Shown here: positions 1 through 6,370 of the stretch, in pieces | Numbering within the stretch: the first letter of the stretch is position 1 | How the letters are laid out: each line of letters begins with the position of its first letter | NCBI GenBank assembly: GCA_946614205.1 | Contig: CAMOGR010000218.1 | Coordinates: 1 to 17,634 of the forward strand | Length of the DNA: 17,634 nucleotides | Direction of reading: 5' to 3' | Source: an uncultured Bacteroidales bacterium | GTDB taxonomy: Bacteria > Bacteroidota > Bacteroidia > Bacteroidales > UBA932 | Notes under the pieces: model-generated | The model's database searches: none | What the model saw: only the letters and a program-made list of their open reading frames with translations | What the model was told of the DNA's origin: nothing | Position numbers and translations under genes: made by a program

Positions 1-139
1 CCGTCCGGACAGGGATTATACGGGGCTCCACTGAAGGGACCGCCACGGTTTCGTGAGTGAATTTCTTGACTTTCTTTCCCGCCTGGGCAGGAGCGAGGGC
101 AACGGCGAGCGTTGCGAGGATTAGCAAAAGACGTTTCAT
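1..139 (-). CDS. N-terminal fragment of an exported hypothetical protein
   Basis: This gene runs off the left edge, so only its first 46 codons are visible. The ATG is the complement of 137-139. The protein starts with Met-Lys-Arg followed by a leucine/alanine-rich core and an A-Q-A end (about residues 1-20). That is a good type I signal peptide with a predicted cut before GKKVKK. The visible mature part is basic and then reads THETVAVPSVEPRIIPV, which I cannot assign to a family. A good Bacteroidales promoter lies about 20 nt upstream, which supports this start. The protein is probably periplasmic or outer-membrane associated; its function is unknown. Confidence 0.6.
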   Translation of the reverse strand, partial: MKRLLLILATLAVALAPAQAGKKVKKFTHETVAVPSVEPRIIPVRT

Positions 140-158
140 GTTGTTGCGGTTAGCAGTG

Positions 159-189
159 CAAAAATAGTCATTTTAATTTGAGCGCTCAA
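159..189 (-). promoter_or_regulatory. Bacteroidales promoter for the leftward exported protein
   Basis: On the minus strand TATTTTTG (159-166) matches the TAnnTTTG -7 consensus. A TTG at 187-189 lies 20 nt upstream, the usual position of the -33 element. The -33 element lies inside the 3' end of the yhhN-like gene. Transcription would start near 153, giving a leader of about 14 nt. Confidence 0.65.
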
Positions 190-874
190 GCCTTTCCGCG
201 GCAAGACGGCAGCCTCCGAAGGCCAGAAGGCTCTGGGCTGCAAGATAGGTGGACATGACTCCGAAACCGTCCATGAACGGGCTGAGGGTGCCGAAGATGC
301 GGACTGCTATGAGGGCGTCGGAGAAGGTGAATAGAAGGGCACCGGCGGTGAGCAGCCACCAGAGGGACCCGCCGAAGCGCAACGCACCTGTCAAAGTGCT
401 GAAAATCAGCATGCCCAGGACGAAACCATAAATGCCCATGGGGGCGAGCATGGTCCCTTTGACGCCAATGCCTGCAATCAGGCCTGCGGTCAGCGCGAGG
501 GCGCCCGTGATACCCGCCGCCCAATGCCAGGGCCTGAGTCCTTTGAGCGAGCGGCTTCCGAAGAGGGAGATGTAGAAAATGTGCCCGACCAGGAACAGGC
601 CTATGCCTCCGACCATGAAGGTGAAGCCGTGGCCCAGCAGGGCGGTGTCGCCTGCAAATCCGAAAAGCTGGGCGCTGAACAGAAGCGATGACTCCCTGCG
701 GCGGGCGGCCTTGTCCATAAGCCAGGCGGCCGAGGTGGCGCACAGGAGCGGCAGAAGCGCGGGTTTGACTGTCTTTTCGAGTCCGCTGCCCTGAAGGCAG
801 CCAATCAGATTGAGGATGCAGCATACCGTAAAGAATGCTGCCGGCACCAGCCAGAAACGATTAGTCTTGCTCAT
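173..874 (-). CDS. YhhN/TMEM86 family membrane protein (lysoplasmalogenase-like)
   Basis: A 233-aa polytopic membrane protein with about eight hydrophobic segments, the usual size for the YhhN family. Visible family motifs are KP at residues 37-38, GDTALL at 75-80, GLFLVGHIFY at about 92-101, and FSDALIA at 184-190. The conserved aspartates of the two D motifs are the proposed catalytic residues. Family members cleave the vinyl ether bond of lysoplasmalogens (TMEM86B, and a Legionella homologue), but in gut Bacteroidales the substrate is untested. The stop lies 33 nt before the next leftward gene and the ATG (872-874) faces the mutL operon. The family call is firm; the enzymatic activity is inferred. 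Confidence 0.85.
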   Translation of the reverse strand: MSKTNRFWLVPAAFFTVCCILNLIGCLQGSGLEKTVKPALLPLLCATSAAWLMDKAARRRESSLLFSAQLFGFAGDTALLGHGFTFMVGGIGLFLVGHIFYISLFGSRSLKGLRPWHWAAGITGALALTAGLIAGIGVKGTMLAPMGIYGFVLGMLIFSTLTGALRFGGSLWWLLTAGALLFTFSDALIAVRIFGTLSPFMDGFGVMSTYLAAQSLLAFGGCRLAAERLERSN

Positions 875-881
875 AGTGTTA

Positions 882-889
882 CAAATATG
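882..889 (-). promoter_or_regulatory. Candidate -7 box for the YhhN gene
   Basis: The minus strand reads CATATTTG, one mismatch from TAnnTTTG, ending 8 nt before the ATG at 874. A transcript from here would have almost no leader. No clear TTG lies 19-20 nt upstream, so this is weak. Confidence 0.35.
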
Positions 890-972
890 CGTGTCAGTTG
901 CGTGGCCGCAGACGGTCTGCGCATCACAGCAACTTATTTTTTGACTTTTTACAAAAATAGGAAAAGATTAGT

Positions 973-980
973 TATTTTTG
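973..980 (+). promoter_or_regulatory. -7 box for the mutL operon
   Basis: TATTTTTG matches the Bacteroidales TAnnTTTG box exactly and ends 6 nt before the ATG at 987. The transcript would therefore start at or just before the start codon. A T-rich stretch at 945-951 sits where a -33 element is expected, but there is no clean TTG. Confidence 0.6.
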
Positions 981-986
981 CAATCT

Positions 987-1289
987 ATGGGACTGTTTAA
1001 TTTTTTCGGAGACGGCGAGCATCGCGTTTTCAATTATAAGCCAATTTATTACGACCCCGAGGAGGAAAAGCGCCGCAAAATGTTCGGCGCCGTTGACGGC
1101 ACTCTGGACAAGGAAAAGCAGAAAGGCACCTACGTTCCCGGGTCGTACATCAAAGGGTCCATGCGCGACGGCGCCTACAGCCGTACGCGCAGCCACATGA
1201 GCAAGACCCACACTATCATCGGCATAGTCACCCTGCTGCTCATAGTGGCCGTGCTGTACTTCATCGCCAAATTCTATTCGATGCTCTGA
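987..1289 (+). CDS. Small conserved membrane-anchored protein upstream of mutL
   Basis: A 100-aa protein beginning MGLFNFFG and containing FNYKPIYYDPEEEKRR at about residues 15-30. A charged middle region (KGTYVPGSYIKGSMRDG) follows, then one C-terminal membrane segment at about residues 76-94 and a short tail (KFYSML). Bacteroidales genomes commonly carry a protein of this pattern directly before mutL. From memory it is often mislabelled 'riboflavin synthase subunit beta'; nothing here supports that enzyme. I chose ATG 987 over an in-frame TTG at 978, because the TTG lies inside the promoter box. The stop is 2 nt before mutL. It is probably a cytoplasmic-facing, tail-anchored protein of unknown function. 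Confidence 0.8.
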   Translation: MGLFNFFGDGEHRVFNYKPIYYDPEEEKRRKMFGAVDGTLDKEKQKGTYVPGSYIKGSMRDGAYSRTRSHMSKTHTIIGIVTLLLIVAVLYFIAKFYSML

Positions 1290-1291
1290 GA

Positions 1292-3079
1292 ATGGCGAAA
1301 CTCAAAGTACTCCCGGCAAGCATAGCCAACATGATAGCGGCTGGCGAGGTGGTCCAGCGCCCGGGCTCCGTGGTCAAGGAACTCATGGAGAACGCGGTGG
1401 ATGCCGGAGCCACCCGCGTAGACGTGGTGGTGGCCGACTCCGGCCGCACCCTCATCCAGGTTATAGACGACGGCTGCGGCATGAGTCCCTCCGACGCCGT
1501 CCTTTGCTGGGAGCGTCATGCCACGTCCAAGATAGCCACGGCCTCCGACCTGGAGCGCATCAGCACCTACGGATTCCGCGGCGAGGCCCTGGCCAGCATT
1601 GCGGCAGTCTCGGAGGTCACGCTGCGCACCTGCCGCGAGGGCGACGAGACCGGTACGCAGGTCGTCATAAGCGGAGGCGAGCTCAAGACCTCCTCCGTCG
1701 CAGCGCCCAGAGGCTCCAATTTCAGCGTGCGCAACCTCTTCTACAACACTCCCGCCCGGCGCAAGTTCCTCAAGAGCGACAACATAGAGTTCAAGCACAT
1801 AGTTGAGGAATTCACCCGGATTGCCATACCCCGGCCCGACGTTAGCTTCTCCCTCAGCCACAACGGGCGCGACATACTTGTGCTCAAAAAGGCCAAGTCT
1901 CTGAAATTCAGGATACTCGATGTGGTCGGGAAGCATGTCGCAGGCGATATCATCGACCTCAGCGCCGATACGTCAGTGGTGCGGATAAGCGGTTTTGTAG
2001 GCCGTCCCGAGAGCGCCCGCAAGGCCCTCGGCAACCAGTATTTCTTCGTGGGCGGCCGTTACTTCCGCAGCCCCTACCTGCACAAGGCGGTCATGAAGGC
2101 CTACGAGGAATTCCTCCCCGACGGTCTCACGCCTTCGTACTTCGTGTTCCTCGAAGTGGACCCTTCGGCCGTCGATGTGAACATCCATCCCACCAAGACA
2201 GAAATCAAGTTCGAAGACGACAACGTCATATTCCAGATACTGTTTGCCAGCGTGCGCGAGGCCCTTGGCAAGGGGAGTTTCAGCGCCGGTATCGACTTCG
2301 ATTCGGATGGTGCGGTGAAGTTCCCCTCGTTCGGCACTAATTTCTCTGAGTACAAGCCTGTTACGGAGCCGGCGGTGGAGCTTGATCCAAGCTTCAGCTT
2401 CCCCGACTCCGCACCTTCCAGCCAGGCCCCCGTCCCTTCGCAGCCCGCGCCTTACGGCAGCGGCGCCCTGAGCGGACGGCGCCAGGACTATGGCGTGCTT
2501 TTCGAGTCCGGCCCGGCCACCGACGCCTTCGTCGTTCAGGGCAGGTACATCGTGAGCCGTTCGGCGTCTGGCCTGATGATAGTCAACATCCGCCGCGCCT
2601 GGGAGCGCATAAGCTACGAGCAGTCGCTTTCCTCGCTGTCCGGCACCGGCCACGTGAGCCAGAAGGCCCTGTTCCCGGTGCAGGTGCAGGTGGGCGTCGC
2701 TCAGCGGGCGCTGTTCGACGAGAATTCCGCGCTTCTCGAGAGCCTGGGCTTCGATATCCGCCCGGCCGGTCCCGACAGCATACTCGTCGGCGGCGTCCCC
2801 GAGGGCTACAGCTGCGAGCCGGGCTCCCTTGAGCAGCTCGCCGGCGACCTGCAGCTTATTCTCTCCGACGGCACCCGCGAGCTGGAGGAGGTCGTGCGTC
2901 AGAAGACCGCCGCCAAGTTCGCAATGCTCGCATCTGCCAACTGCGAGGCCCCGGCCACGCCCGCCGCGGTGCAGCACCTGCTCGACACCCTTTTTGCAAC
3001 CGACAACGCCGAGTTCACGCCCAACGGCAAGCGCATCATCAGCATACTCGGCGCAGACGAGATAGATAAACGTTTTTGA
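1292..3079 (+). CDS. mutL: DNA mismatch repair protein MutL
   Basis: A 595-aa MutL. The N-terminal GHKL ATPase is complete: KELMENAVDAGA at residues 29-40 (Glu30 general base, Asn34 for Mg), DDGCGM at 59-64, RHATSK at 75-80, and GFRGEAL at 94-100. A transducer domain and a Pro/Ser-rich linker (about 370-400) precede the C-terminal dimerisation domain. In that domain the endonuclease motif DQHA(x)2E(x)4E is degraded: residues 432-443 read NIRRAWERISYE. The usual C-terminal ACKxxxR and CPHGRP motifs are also unrecognisable (the latter aligns with TPNGKR). The protein should therefore bind ATP and act as a matchmaker, but nicking by the classical MutL nuclease site looks lost. It is second in the operon, 2 nt after the preceding stop and 3 nt before the rhomboid gene. 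Confidence 0.97.
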   Translation: MAKLKVLPASIANMIAAGEVVQRPGSVVKELMENAVDAGATRVDVVVADSGRTLIQVIDDGCGMSPSDAVLCWERHATSKIATASDLERISTYGFRGEALASIAAVSEVTLRTCREGDETGTQVVISGGELKTSSVAAPRGSNFSVRNLFYNTPARRKFLKSDNIEFKHIVEEFTRIAIPRPDVSFSLSHNGRDILVLKKAKSLKFRILDVVGKHVAGDIIDLSADTSVVRISGFVGRPESARKALGNQYFFVGGRYFRSPYLHKAVMKAYEEFLPDGLTPSYFVFLEVDPSAVDVNIHPTKTEIKFEDDNVIFQILFASVREALGKGSFSAGIDFDSDGAVKFPSFGTNFSEYKPVTEPAVELDPSFSFPDSAPSSQAPVPSQPAPYGSGALSGRRQDYGVLFESGPATDAFVVQGRYIVSRSASGLMIVNIRRAWERISYEQSLSSLSGTGHVSQKALFPVQVQVGVAQRALFDENSALLESLGFDIRPAGPDSILVGGVPEGYSCEPGSLEQLAGDLQLILSDGTRELEEVVRQKTAAKFAMLASANCEAPATPAAVQHLLDTLFATDNAEFTPNGKRIISILGADEIDKRF

Positions 3080-3082
3080 CCC

Positions 3083-3775
3083 ATGTCTTACTACTTTCAG
3101 GAAAACCGCCGCGGATTCCTTTCCAGCATTCCGCCGGTCACCAAGAACCTCATCATAGTCAACGTCATAGTTTTCGTCGCCACCCTCATCAACGAGAACT
3201 TCATGATAGGGACCTTCGGACTGTTCTATCCCAGTTCGCCCTATTTCCACTGGTGGCAGGTGATTACCCACATGTTCATGCACGGGGGCTTCTGGCACAT
3301 TTTCTTCAACATGTATACGCTGTTCATCTTCGGCGTCGTCGTGGAGAGGATTCTGGGCAGCAAGAAGTTCCTGATCTTCTATTTCATCTGCGGTCTCGGG
3401 GCCGCGGGCCTGCAGATAGCTACGCAGTACATCGAGATGCAGGCCTTCCTCAATTCGGCATCCCAATCGGCCCTCAGGTCCATAGCCCTTCTCAAGTCCA
3501 CTCCCACCGTGGGTGCGTCCGGAGCCATCTATGGCGTCCTCATGGGATATGCCATGCTCTTCCCCGAGTCCCGGATGACCCTTATCTTCCCTCCCGTCAC
3601 GCTCAGCGCCAAGTGGATGGTGGTGATATTCGCAGCAATCGAGCTGTTCACCGGCATCGTTGGCTGGGTCGACGGAGTGGCCCATTTCGCACACCTCGGC
3701 GGTATGCTTATAGGCTGGCTGATGATACGCTGGTGGCGCCGCAGGGGAGTACTTTTCCAGCAAGACCGCTTATGA
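3083..3775 (+). CDS. Rhomboid family intramembrane serine protease
   Basis: A 230-aa polytopic protein of the rhomboid family, which cleaves transmembrane substrates within the membrane. The HxxxN signature is WHIFFN (His72, Asn76). The catalytic serine lies in VGASGAIYG (Ser146) and the catalytic histidine in AHLGG (His204). An insertion of about 25 residues containing a short hydrophilic stretch (about 115-140) lies before the serine helix. The hydrophobic profile suits the six-helix core, with a basic C-terminal tail (WWRRRGVLF). The start follows the mutL stop by 3 nt and the stop overlaps the next start by ATGA, so it is translationally linked to both neighbours. Its substrate cannot be inferred from context. 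Confidence 0.95.
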   Translation: MSYYFQENRRGFLSSIPPVTKNLIIVNVIVFVATLINENFMIGTFGLFYPSSPYFHWWQVITHMFMHGGFWHIFFNMYTLFIFGVVVERILGSKKFLIFYFICGLGAAGLQIATQYIEMQAFLNSASQSALRSIALLKSTPTVGASGAIYGVLMGYAMLFPESRMTLIFPPVTLSAKWMVVIFAAIELFTGIVGWVDGVAHFAHLGGMLIGWLMIRWWRRRGVLFQQDRL

Positions 3776-4335
3776 AAGAAATAATACAGGAAGCCGTCGG
3801 CGTACTCAAGGCGGGCGGCGTTATTCTCTATCCCACGGACACAGTGTGGGGATTAGGCTGCGACGCCACCAATCCCGAGGCCGTCGCCAAGGTGTTTGCC
3901 ATAAAGAAGCGCAGCGAGGCCAAGTCGCTTGTGCTGCTCGCGTGCGACCTCGACATGGTAGCCCGCTACATCAGGGAGATTCCGTCGATAGCCATAGACC
4001 TGGTCGAGGTGAACGACGCTCCCATGACCATAGTGTATCCCGGTGCGCAGGGGCTCGCCCCGGCAGTCGTCGCCGAAGACGGTTCGGTGGGCATACGCAT
4101 TCCGCACAACGAGTTCTGCGAGCAGCTCGTACGCCGTCTCCGGGTTCCCCTGGTATCGACGTCGGCAAACATTTCCGGAGAGAGCGCTCCTGCAAGCCTT
4201 GCAGAAGTGTCCGAGCAAATCCGCGGGGCCGTGGACTGGTGCGCACCGGCCCGCTTTGGCGCCGGAGCCACCGGCAGGGCCTCGCAGATCATCAAGCTCG
4301 GACTTCGCGGCGAGGTGGAAATAATCCGTGCCTGA
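3772..4335 (+). CDS. tsaC: L-threonylcarbamoyladenylate synthase (YrdC/TsaC type)
   Basis: A 187-aa single-domain YrdC protein without the C-terminal Sua5 extension. It makes threonylcarbamoyl-AMP from threonine, bicarbonate and ATP, the first step of the t6A37 tRNA modification. Diagnostic motifs are GGVILYPTDTVWGLGCDA (residues 15-32), KKRSEAKS (45-52, the usual KRxxxKP site), GSVGIRIP (104-111) and STSANISG (129-136). I start it at the ATG that overlaps the rhomboid stop (ATGA); the open frame continues upstream but there encodes only out-of-frame rhomboid sequence. Its TGA overlaps the ATG of the next gene by one base. Confidence 0.95.
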   Translation: MKEIIQEAVGVLKAGGVILYPTDTVWGLGCDATNPEAVAKVFAIKKRSEAKSLVLLACDLDMVARYIREIPSIAIDLVEVNDAPMTIVYPGAQGLAPAVVAEDGSVGIRIPHNEFCEQLVRRLRVPLVSTSANISGESAPASLAEVSEQIRGAVDWCAPARFGAGATGRASQIIKLGLRGEVEIIRA

Positions 4336-4847
4336 TGTACGTAGGTCTCATTTCCGATACGCACGGCGTGTTCGGTGACGCATTCAGGGACTTCCTTGCT
4401 CCCGTGGACGTGCTCTGGCACGCCGGAGACTGGGGCGGGGGAGAGGATTTCATCCGTTCCATAAGCGAATTCAAGCCCGCGGTGGGCGTGTACGGCAACT
4501 GCGACGGCTACGAAGTGAGACATCTATATCCTGAGTACCAGTGCCTTAAAGTGCAGGGGCTGACCATTCTCATGACTCATATCGGCGGTTCACCGGGGCA
4601 TTACTACCCGGCCGCGAGGGCGCTTATCGAGAAGCACCGCCCGGATGTGTTCATCTGCGGCCATTCGCACATCCTCAAGGTGATGCATGACGACCGTTAT
4701 AACCTGCTGTATATCAATCCAGGGGCTGCCGGTCTGCAGGGGTGGCAGCTGGTGCGTACGGCACTGCGCTTCAAAATCGAGGAAGGACGCATAAAGGATA
4801 TGGAAGTATTTGAATATCCAAAAAATAATGTTACCTTTGCAGGTTAG
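4335..4847 (+). CDS. YfcE/MJ0936-type metallophosphoesterase
   Basis: A 170-aa calcineurin-like phosphoesterase. The dinuclear metal site is fully visible: DTHG (Asp8, His10), GDW (Asp32), GNCD (Asn55 to Asp57), THIGG (His82) and GHSH (His110, His112). The length fits the small YfcE/YsnB/MJ0936 group, whose members hydrolyse phosphodiesters in vitro and mostly lack a known physiological substrate. The start overlaps the tsaC stop as TGATG, making it the last gene of the five-gene operon. Its 3' end contains the promoter of the next lipoprotein gene. Confidence 0.92.
   Translation: MYVGLISDTHGVFGDAFRDFLAPVDVLWHAGDWGGGEDFIRSISEFKPAVGVYGNCDGYEVRHLYPEYQCLKVQGLTILMTHIGGSPGHYYPAARALIEKHRPDVFICGHSHILKVMHDDRYNLLYINPGAAGLQGWQLVRTALRFKIEEGRIKDMEVFEYPKNNVTFAG
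4809..4839 (+). promoter_or_regulatory. Promoter of the cysteine-rich lipoprotein gene
   Basis: TTTG at 4809-4812 and TACCTTTG at 4832-4839 are separated by 19 nt, an excellent Bacteroidales -33/-7 pair. It lies inside the last codons of the metallophosphoesterase. The start site near 4846 gives an A/T-rich leader of about 22 nt before the ATG at 4868. Confidence 0.8.
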
Positions 4848-4867
4848 TTATTTAAAATTATTCTAAT

Positions 4868-5122
4868 ATGAAGAAGGTTATTATTTCTTTTGCAATCGCT
4901 GCCCTCTGCTTCTGCTCATGCGGCAACAACAGCAACAGCAACAAGCAGGGCGAGGCCCAGGCCGAGAACACTGAGTGCTGCGAGACCAAGGCTGAAGGCG
5001 AATGCTGCAAGGACAACGCCGAAGGCGAGTGCTGCGGCAAGTGCGCTGAGGGCGAGGAGTCCGGCAGCTGCGCAGAGAAGGCCGAGGGCGAATGCGCCGG
5101 CAACTGCGAGAAGGCTGAGTAA
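4868..5122 (+). CDS. Cysteine-rich repetitive small lipoprotein
   Basis: An 84-aa protein with a lipoprotein signal peptide ending CFCSC|GNN (lipid Cys18 most likely). An Asn/Ser-rich spacer (NNSNSNKQ) follows. The rest is made only of Ala, Glu, Gly, Lys and Cys, with short repeats of the form AEGEC. The mature part has ten cysteines after the lipidated one: pairs at 37-38, 46-47 and 55-56, and singles at 59, 68, 76 and 80. Repeats occur about every nine residues (KAEGECC, AEGECC, AEGEES, AEGECA). The domain is strongly acidic. Cysteine pairs next to acidic residues suggest metal binding or a disulfide-rich surface tether, but I recognise no characterised family. It stands as its own unit, with a strong promoter and a terminator. 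Confidence 0.8.
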   Translation: MKKVIISFAIAALCFCSCGNNSNSNKQGEAQAENTECCETKAEGECCKDNAEGECCGKCAEGEESGSCAEKAEGECAGNCEKAE

Positions 5123-5146
5123 ATTCCGCCACTCCAAAAATCAAGA

Positions 5147-5172
5147 CGCGAGGTTATCCCGCGCCTTTTTTT
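5147..5172 (+). terminator. Intrinsic terminator after the cysteine-rich lipoprotein
   Basis: CGCG(A)GG, loop TTAT, CCCGCG forms a six-base-pair G+C stem with one bulged A (5147-5163). CC and a run of seven T (5166-5172) follow. It ends 2 nt before the next promoter box. Confidence 0.85.
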
Positions 5173-5173
5173 G

Positions 5174-5181
5174 TACATTTG
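5174..5181 (+). promoter_or_regulatory. -7 box of the 143-aa lipoprotein gene
   Basis: TACATTTG matches TAnnTTTG and starts immediately after the T-run of the preceding terminator. Expected transcription start is near 5188, about 10 nt before the ATG at 5198. No obvious TTG at -33: that position falls in the terminator hairpin. Confidence 0.65.
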
Positions 5182-5197
5182 CAAAAACAAACGCTAT

Positions 5198-5629
5198 ATG
5201 AAAAGAATCTTCCTCCTTTCGGCGCTGGCCGTTCTGCTGTCTTCGTGCATCAACGAGGACGGCCTCGAGATAAAGCTTCCCGCTACCCTGGCCCGCCAGT
5301 GGATTTCTGTCTCCGACGATCCGGAAGACGAGTATCCCGTATTGCTGTGGGACTTCCTGTCGTTCGAGAATTCCCTCACTTTCGTGTATTTCCATTCCGT
5401 GGACGACATGAAACTGTTCCCGCAGTATTATTCCAGGTCTTCGAACGTATTCCCGCTTACCTGCCGCAAGAAAGGCGACATATACACCGTTACCATTGCG
5501 GATGAGGACAATACCAAGTACTATTTTACGGAGGTTACTTCGCAGTCGGCCATAGTAACCGACAGTGAAGGCTACCAGTGGCATCTGGAACGCTGCCCGG
5601 TCAAGGTGTCGGCTGTGCCGGTAGATTAG
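5198..5629 (+). CDS. Small hypothetical lipoprotein
   Basis: A 143-aa protein starting MKRIFLLSALAVLLSSC, a type II signal peptide with lipid Cys17. The mature part has alternating hydrophobic and polar residues and aromatic-rich strands (LLWDFLSFENSLTFVYF, YYFTEV, YQWHLERC), suggesting a small beta-sandwich or barrel. I recognise no family; it resembles the many single-domain lipocalin-like lipoproteins of Bacteroidales in size and layout, but this is only an impression. The start at 5198 is preferred over an in-frame ATG at 5171, which precedes the promoter box. Its last 29 nt overlap the 3' end of convergent rsmE. Confidence 0.75.
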   Translation: MKRIFLLSALAVLLSSCINEDGLEIKLPATLARQWISVSDDPEDEYPVLLWDFLSFENSLTFVYFHSVDDMKLFPQYYSRSSNVFPLTCRKKGDIYTVTIADEDNTKYYFTEVTSQSAIVTDSEGYQWHLERCPVKVSAVPVD

Positions 5630-6320
5630 CCGAATAGACCATTGTCGCAGCCACGACCGCAGCCGTTTCGGTGCGCAGTCGGCTGGGACCGAGAGTCACG
5701 CCTTTCCAACCGAGACTGAGGGCCAGCCTGGCTTCTTCAGGGGAGAAATCCCCCTCGGGCCCTATCAGGATATATATGTCGGAACTGCCGCACAGTTCCG
5801 GCATATTGTTTTTTTCTCCGTCGAAACAGTAGCAGATCAGCCTGAGGGCGTCTGACGGCGCCTCCCGTATGAAGTCGCTTACGCTGCGGGGCTCACAGAC
5901 CTGTGGGACTGCGCCTTTGAGCGACTGCTTGGCGGCGGACAGCACTATGCGGCGCAGCCTGTCGGTCTTGAGCACCTTGCGCTCGGAGCGGTCGCCTATT
6001 ACCGGTGCAATTGCGTCCACGCCTATTTCCGTGGCTTTCTCCGCGAACCATTCGTAGCGGTCGATGTTCTTGGTGGGACATACCGCCATGGTGAGGCGGT
6101 ACGGGTGCGAACCGAACCCGGGAGTCGTGCCGGTCACCTTTGCCAGGGCACCCTTGGGCCCCGCTTCCAGAAGCGTGCAGGTGAACAGAGTGCCGCTGCC
6201 GTCGATTACGTATATCTCATCTCCTGCCTTGTGGCGCATTACGCGGGTGCAGTGGACGGATTCCTCGGGGTCGAGGGTCATGACGCCGTTTGCGTCTGGT
6301 TTGCCGTAGAATATCTCCAT
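5601..6320 (-). CDS. rsmE: 16S rRNA (uracil(1498)-N3)-methyltransferase RsmE
   Basis: A 239-aa SPOUT methyltransferase, the normal length for RsmE, which methylates N3 of U1498 in 16S rRNA using S-adenosylmethionine. An N-terminal PUA-like domain contains HCTRVMRHKAGD (residues 23-34). The catalytic trefoil-knot domain has EKATEIGVDAIAP (94-106), IGPEGDFSPEE (186-196) and LGPSRLRTETA (210-220), the SAM-binding knot signatures. The ATG at 6318-6320 gives the canonical start MEIFYG. It converges on and overlaps the 143-aa lipoprotein gene by 29 nt, and diverges from the isomerase-like gene across a very short promoter region. Confidence 0.96.
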   Translation of the reverse strand: MEIFYGKPDANGVMTLDPEESVHCTRVMRHKAGDEIYVIDGSGTLFTCTLLEAGPKGALAKVTGTTPGFGSHPYRLTMAVCPTKNIDRYEWFAEKATEIGVDAIAPVIGDRSERKVLKTDRLRRIVLSAAKQSLKGAVPQVCEPRSVSDFIREAPSDALRLICYCFDGEKNNMPELCGSSDIYILIGPEGDFSPEEARLALSLGWKGVTLGPSRLRTETAAVVAATMVYSANLPAQPTP

Positions 6321-6327
6321 ACGTCTG

Positions 6328-6335
6328 CAAAATTG
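6328..6335 (-). promoter_or_regulatory. Candidate -7 box for rsmE
   Basis: The minus strand reads CAATTTTG, one mismatch from TAnnTTTG, ending 7 nt before the rsmE ATG. If used, the mRNA would be essentially leaderless. Weak match and no clear -33. Confidence 0.35.
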
Positions 6336-6345
6336 CGAAAAATCG

Positions 6346-6353
6346 TATATTTG
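6346..6353 (+). promoter_or_regulatory. -7 box of the isomerase-like/dipeptidase operon
   Basis: TATATTTG matches the consensus. The start site would be at about 6359-6360, which excludes the upstream in-frame ATG at 6290 as a translation start. Confidence 0.65.
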
Positions 6354-6370
6354 TGCAAATGTTGTCCGAT

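Noticed and set aside
1973..3763. Long leftward open frame of 596 codons opposite mutL and the rhomboid gene
   Set aside because: It is a mirror of high G+C codon usage in two real genes. The product is His/Glu/Gly-rich, without domains, and it crosses two genes with full motif sets.
3076..3771. Open frame extending the tsaC frame upstream by about 230 codons, as if a fusion
   Set aside because: It is read out of frame with the rhomboid gene, whose motifs are all in the other frame. The encoded residues are His/Arg/Pro-rich with no family signature. The YrdC domain begins naturally at the ATG overlapping the rhomboid stop.
3846..4334. Open frame extending the metallophosphoesterase upstream
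   Set aside because: This part is antisensical Arg/His-rich sequence in an alternative frame of tsaC. The MYVGLISDTHG start at 4335 is the normal family N-terminus.
4928..5122. The cysteine-rich open frame as a chance low-complexity frame, or a tandem repeat array rather than a gene
   Set aside because: It has a proper lipoprotein signal peptide, an excellent promoter, a short leader and a terminator. Alternative frames across it lack all of these.
6290..6358. Upstream ATG at 6290 for the isomerase-like gene
   Set aside because: It lies inside rsmE and upstream of the TATATTTG promoter box, so it would not be on the transcript. The added residues look random.
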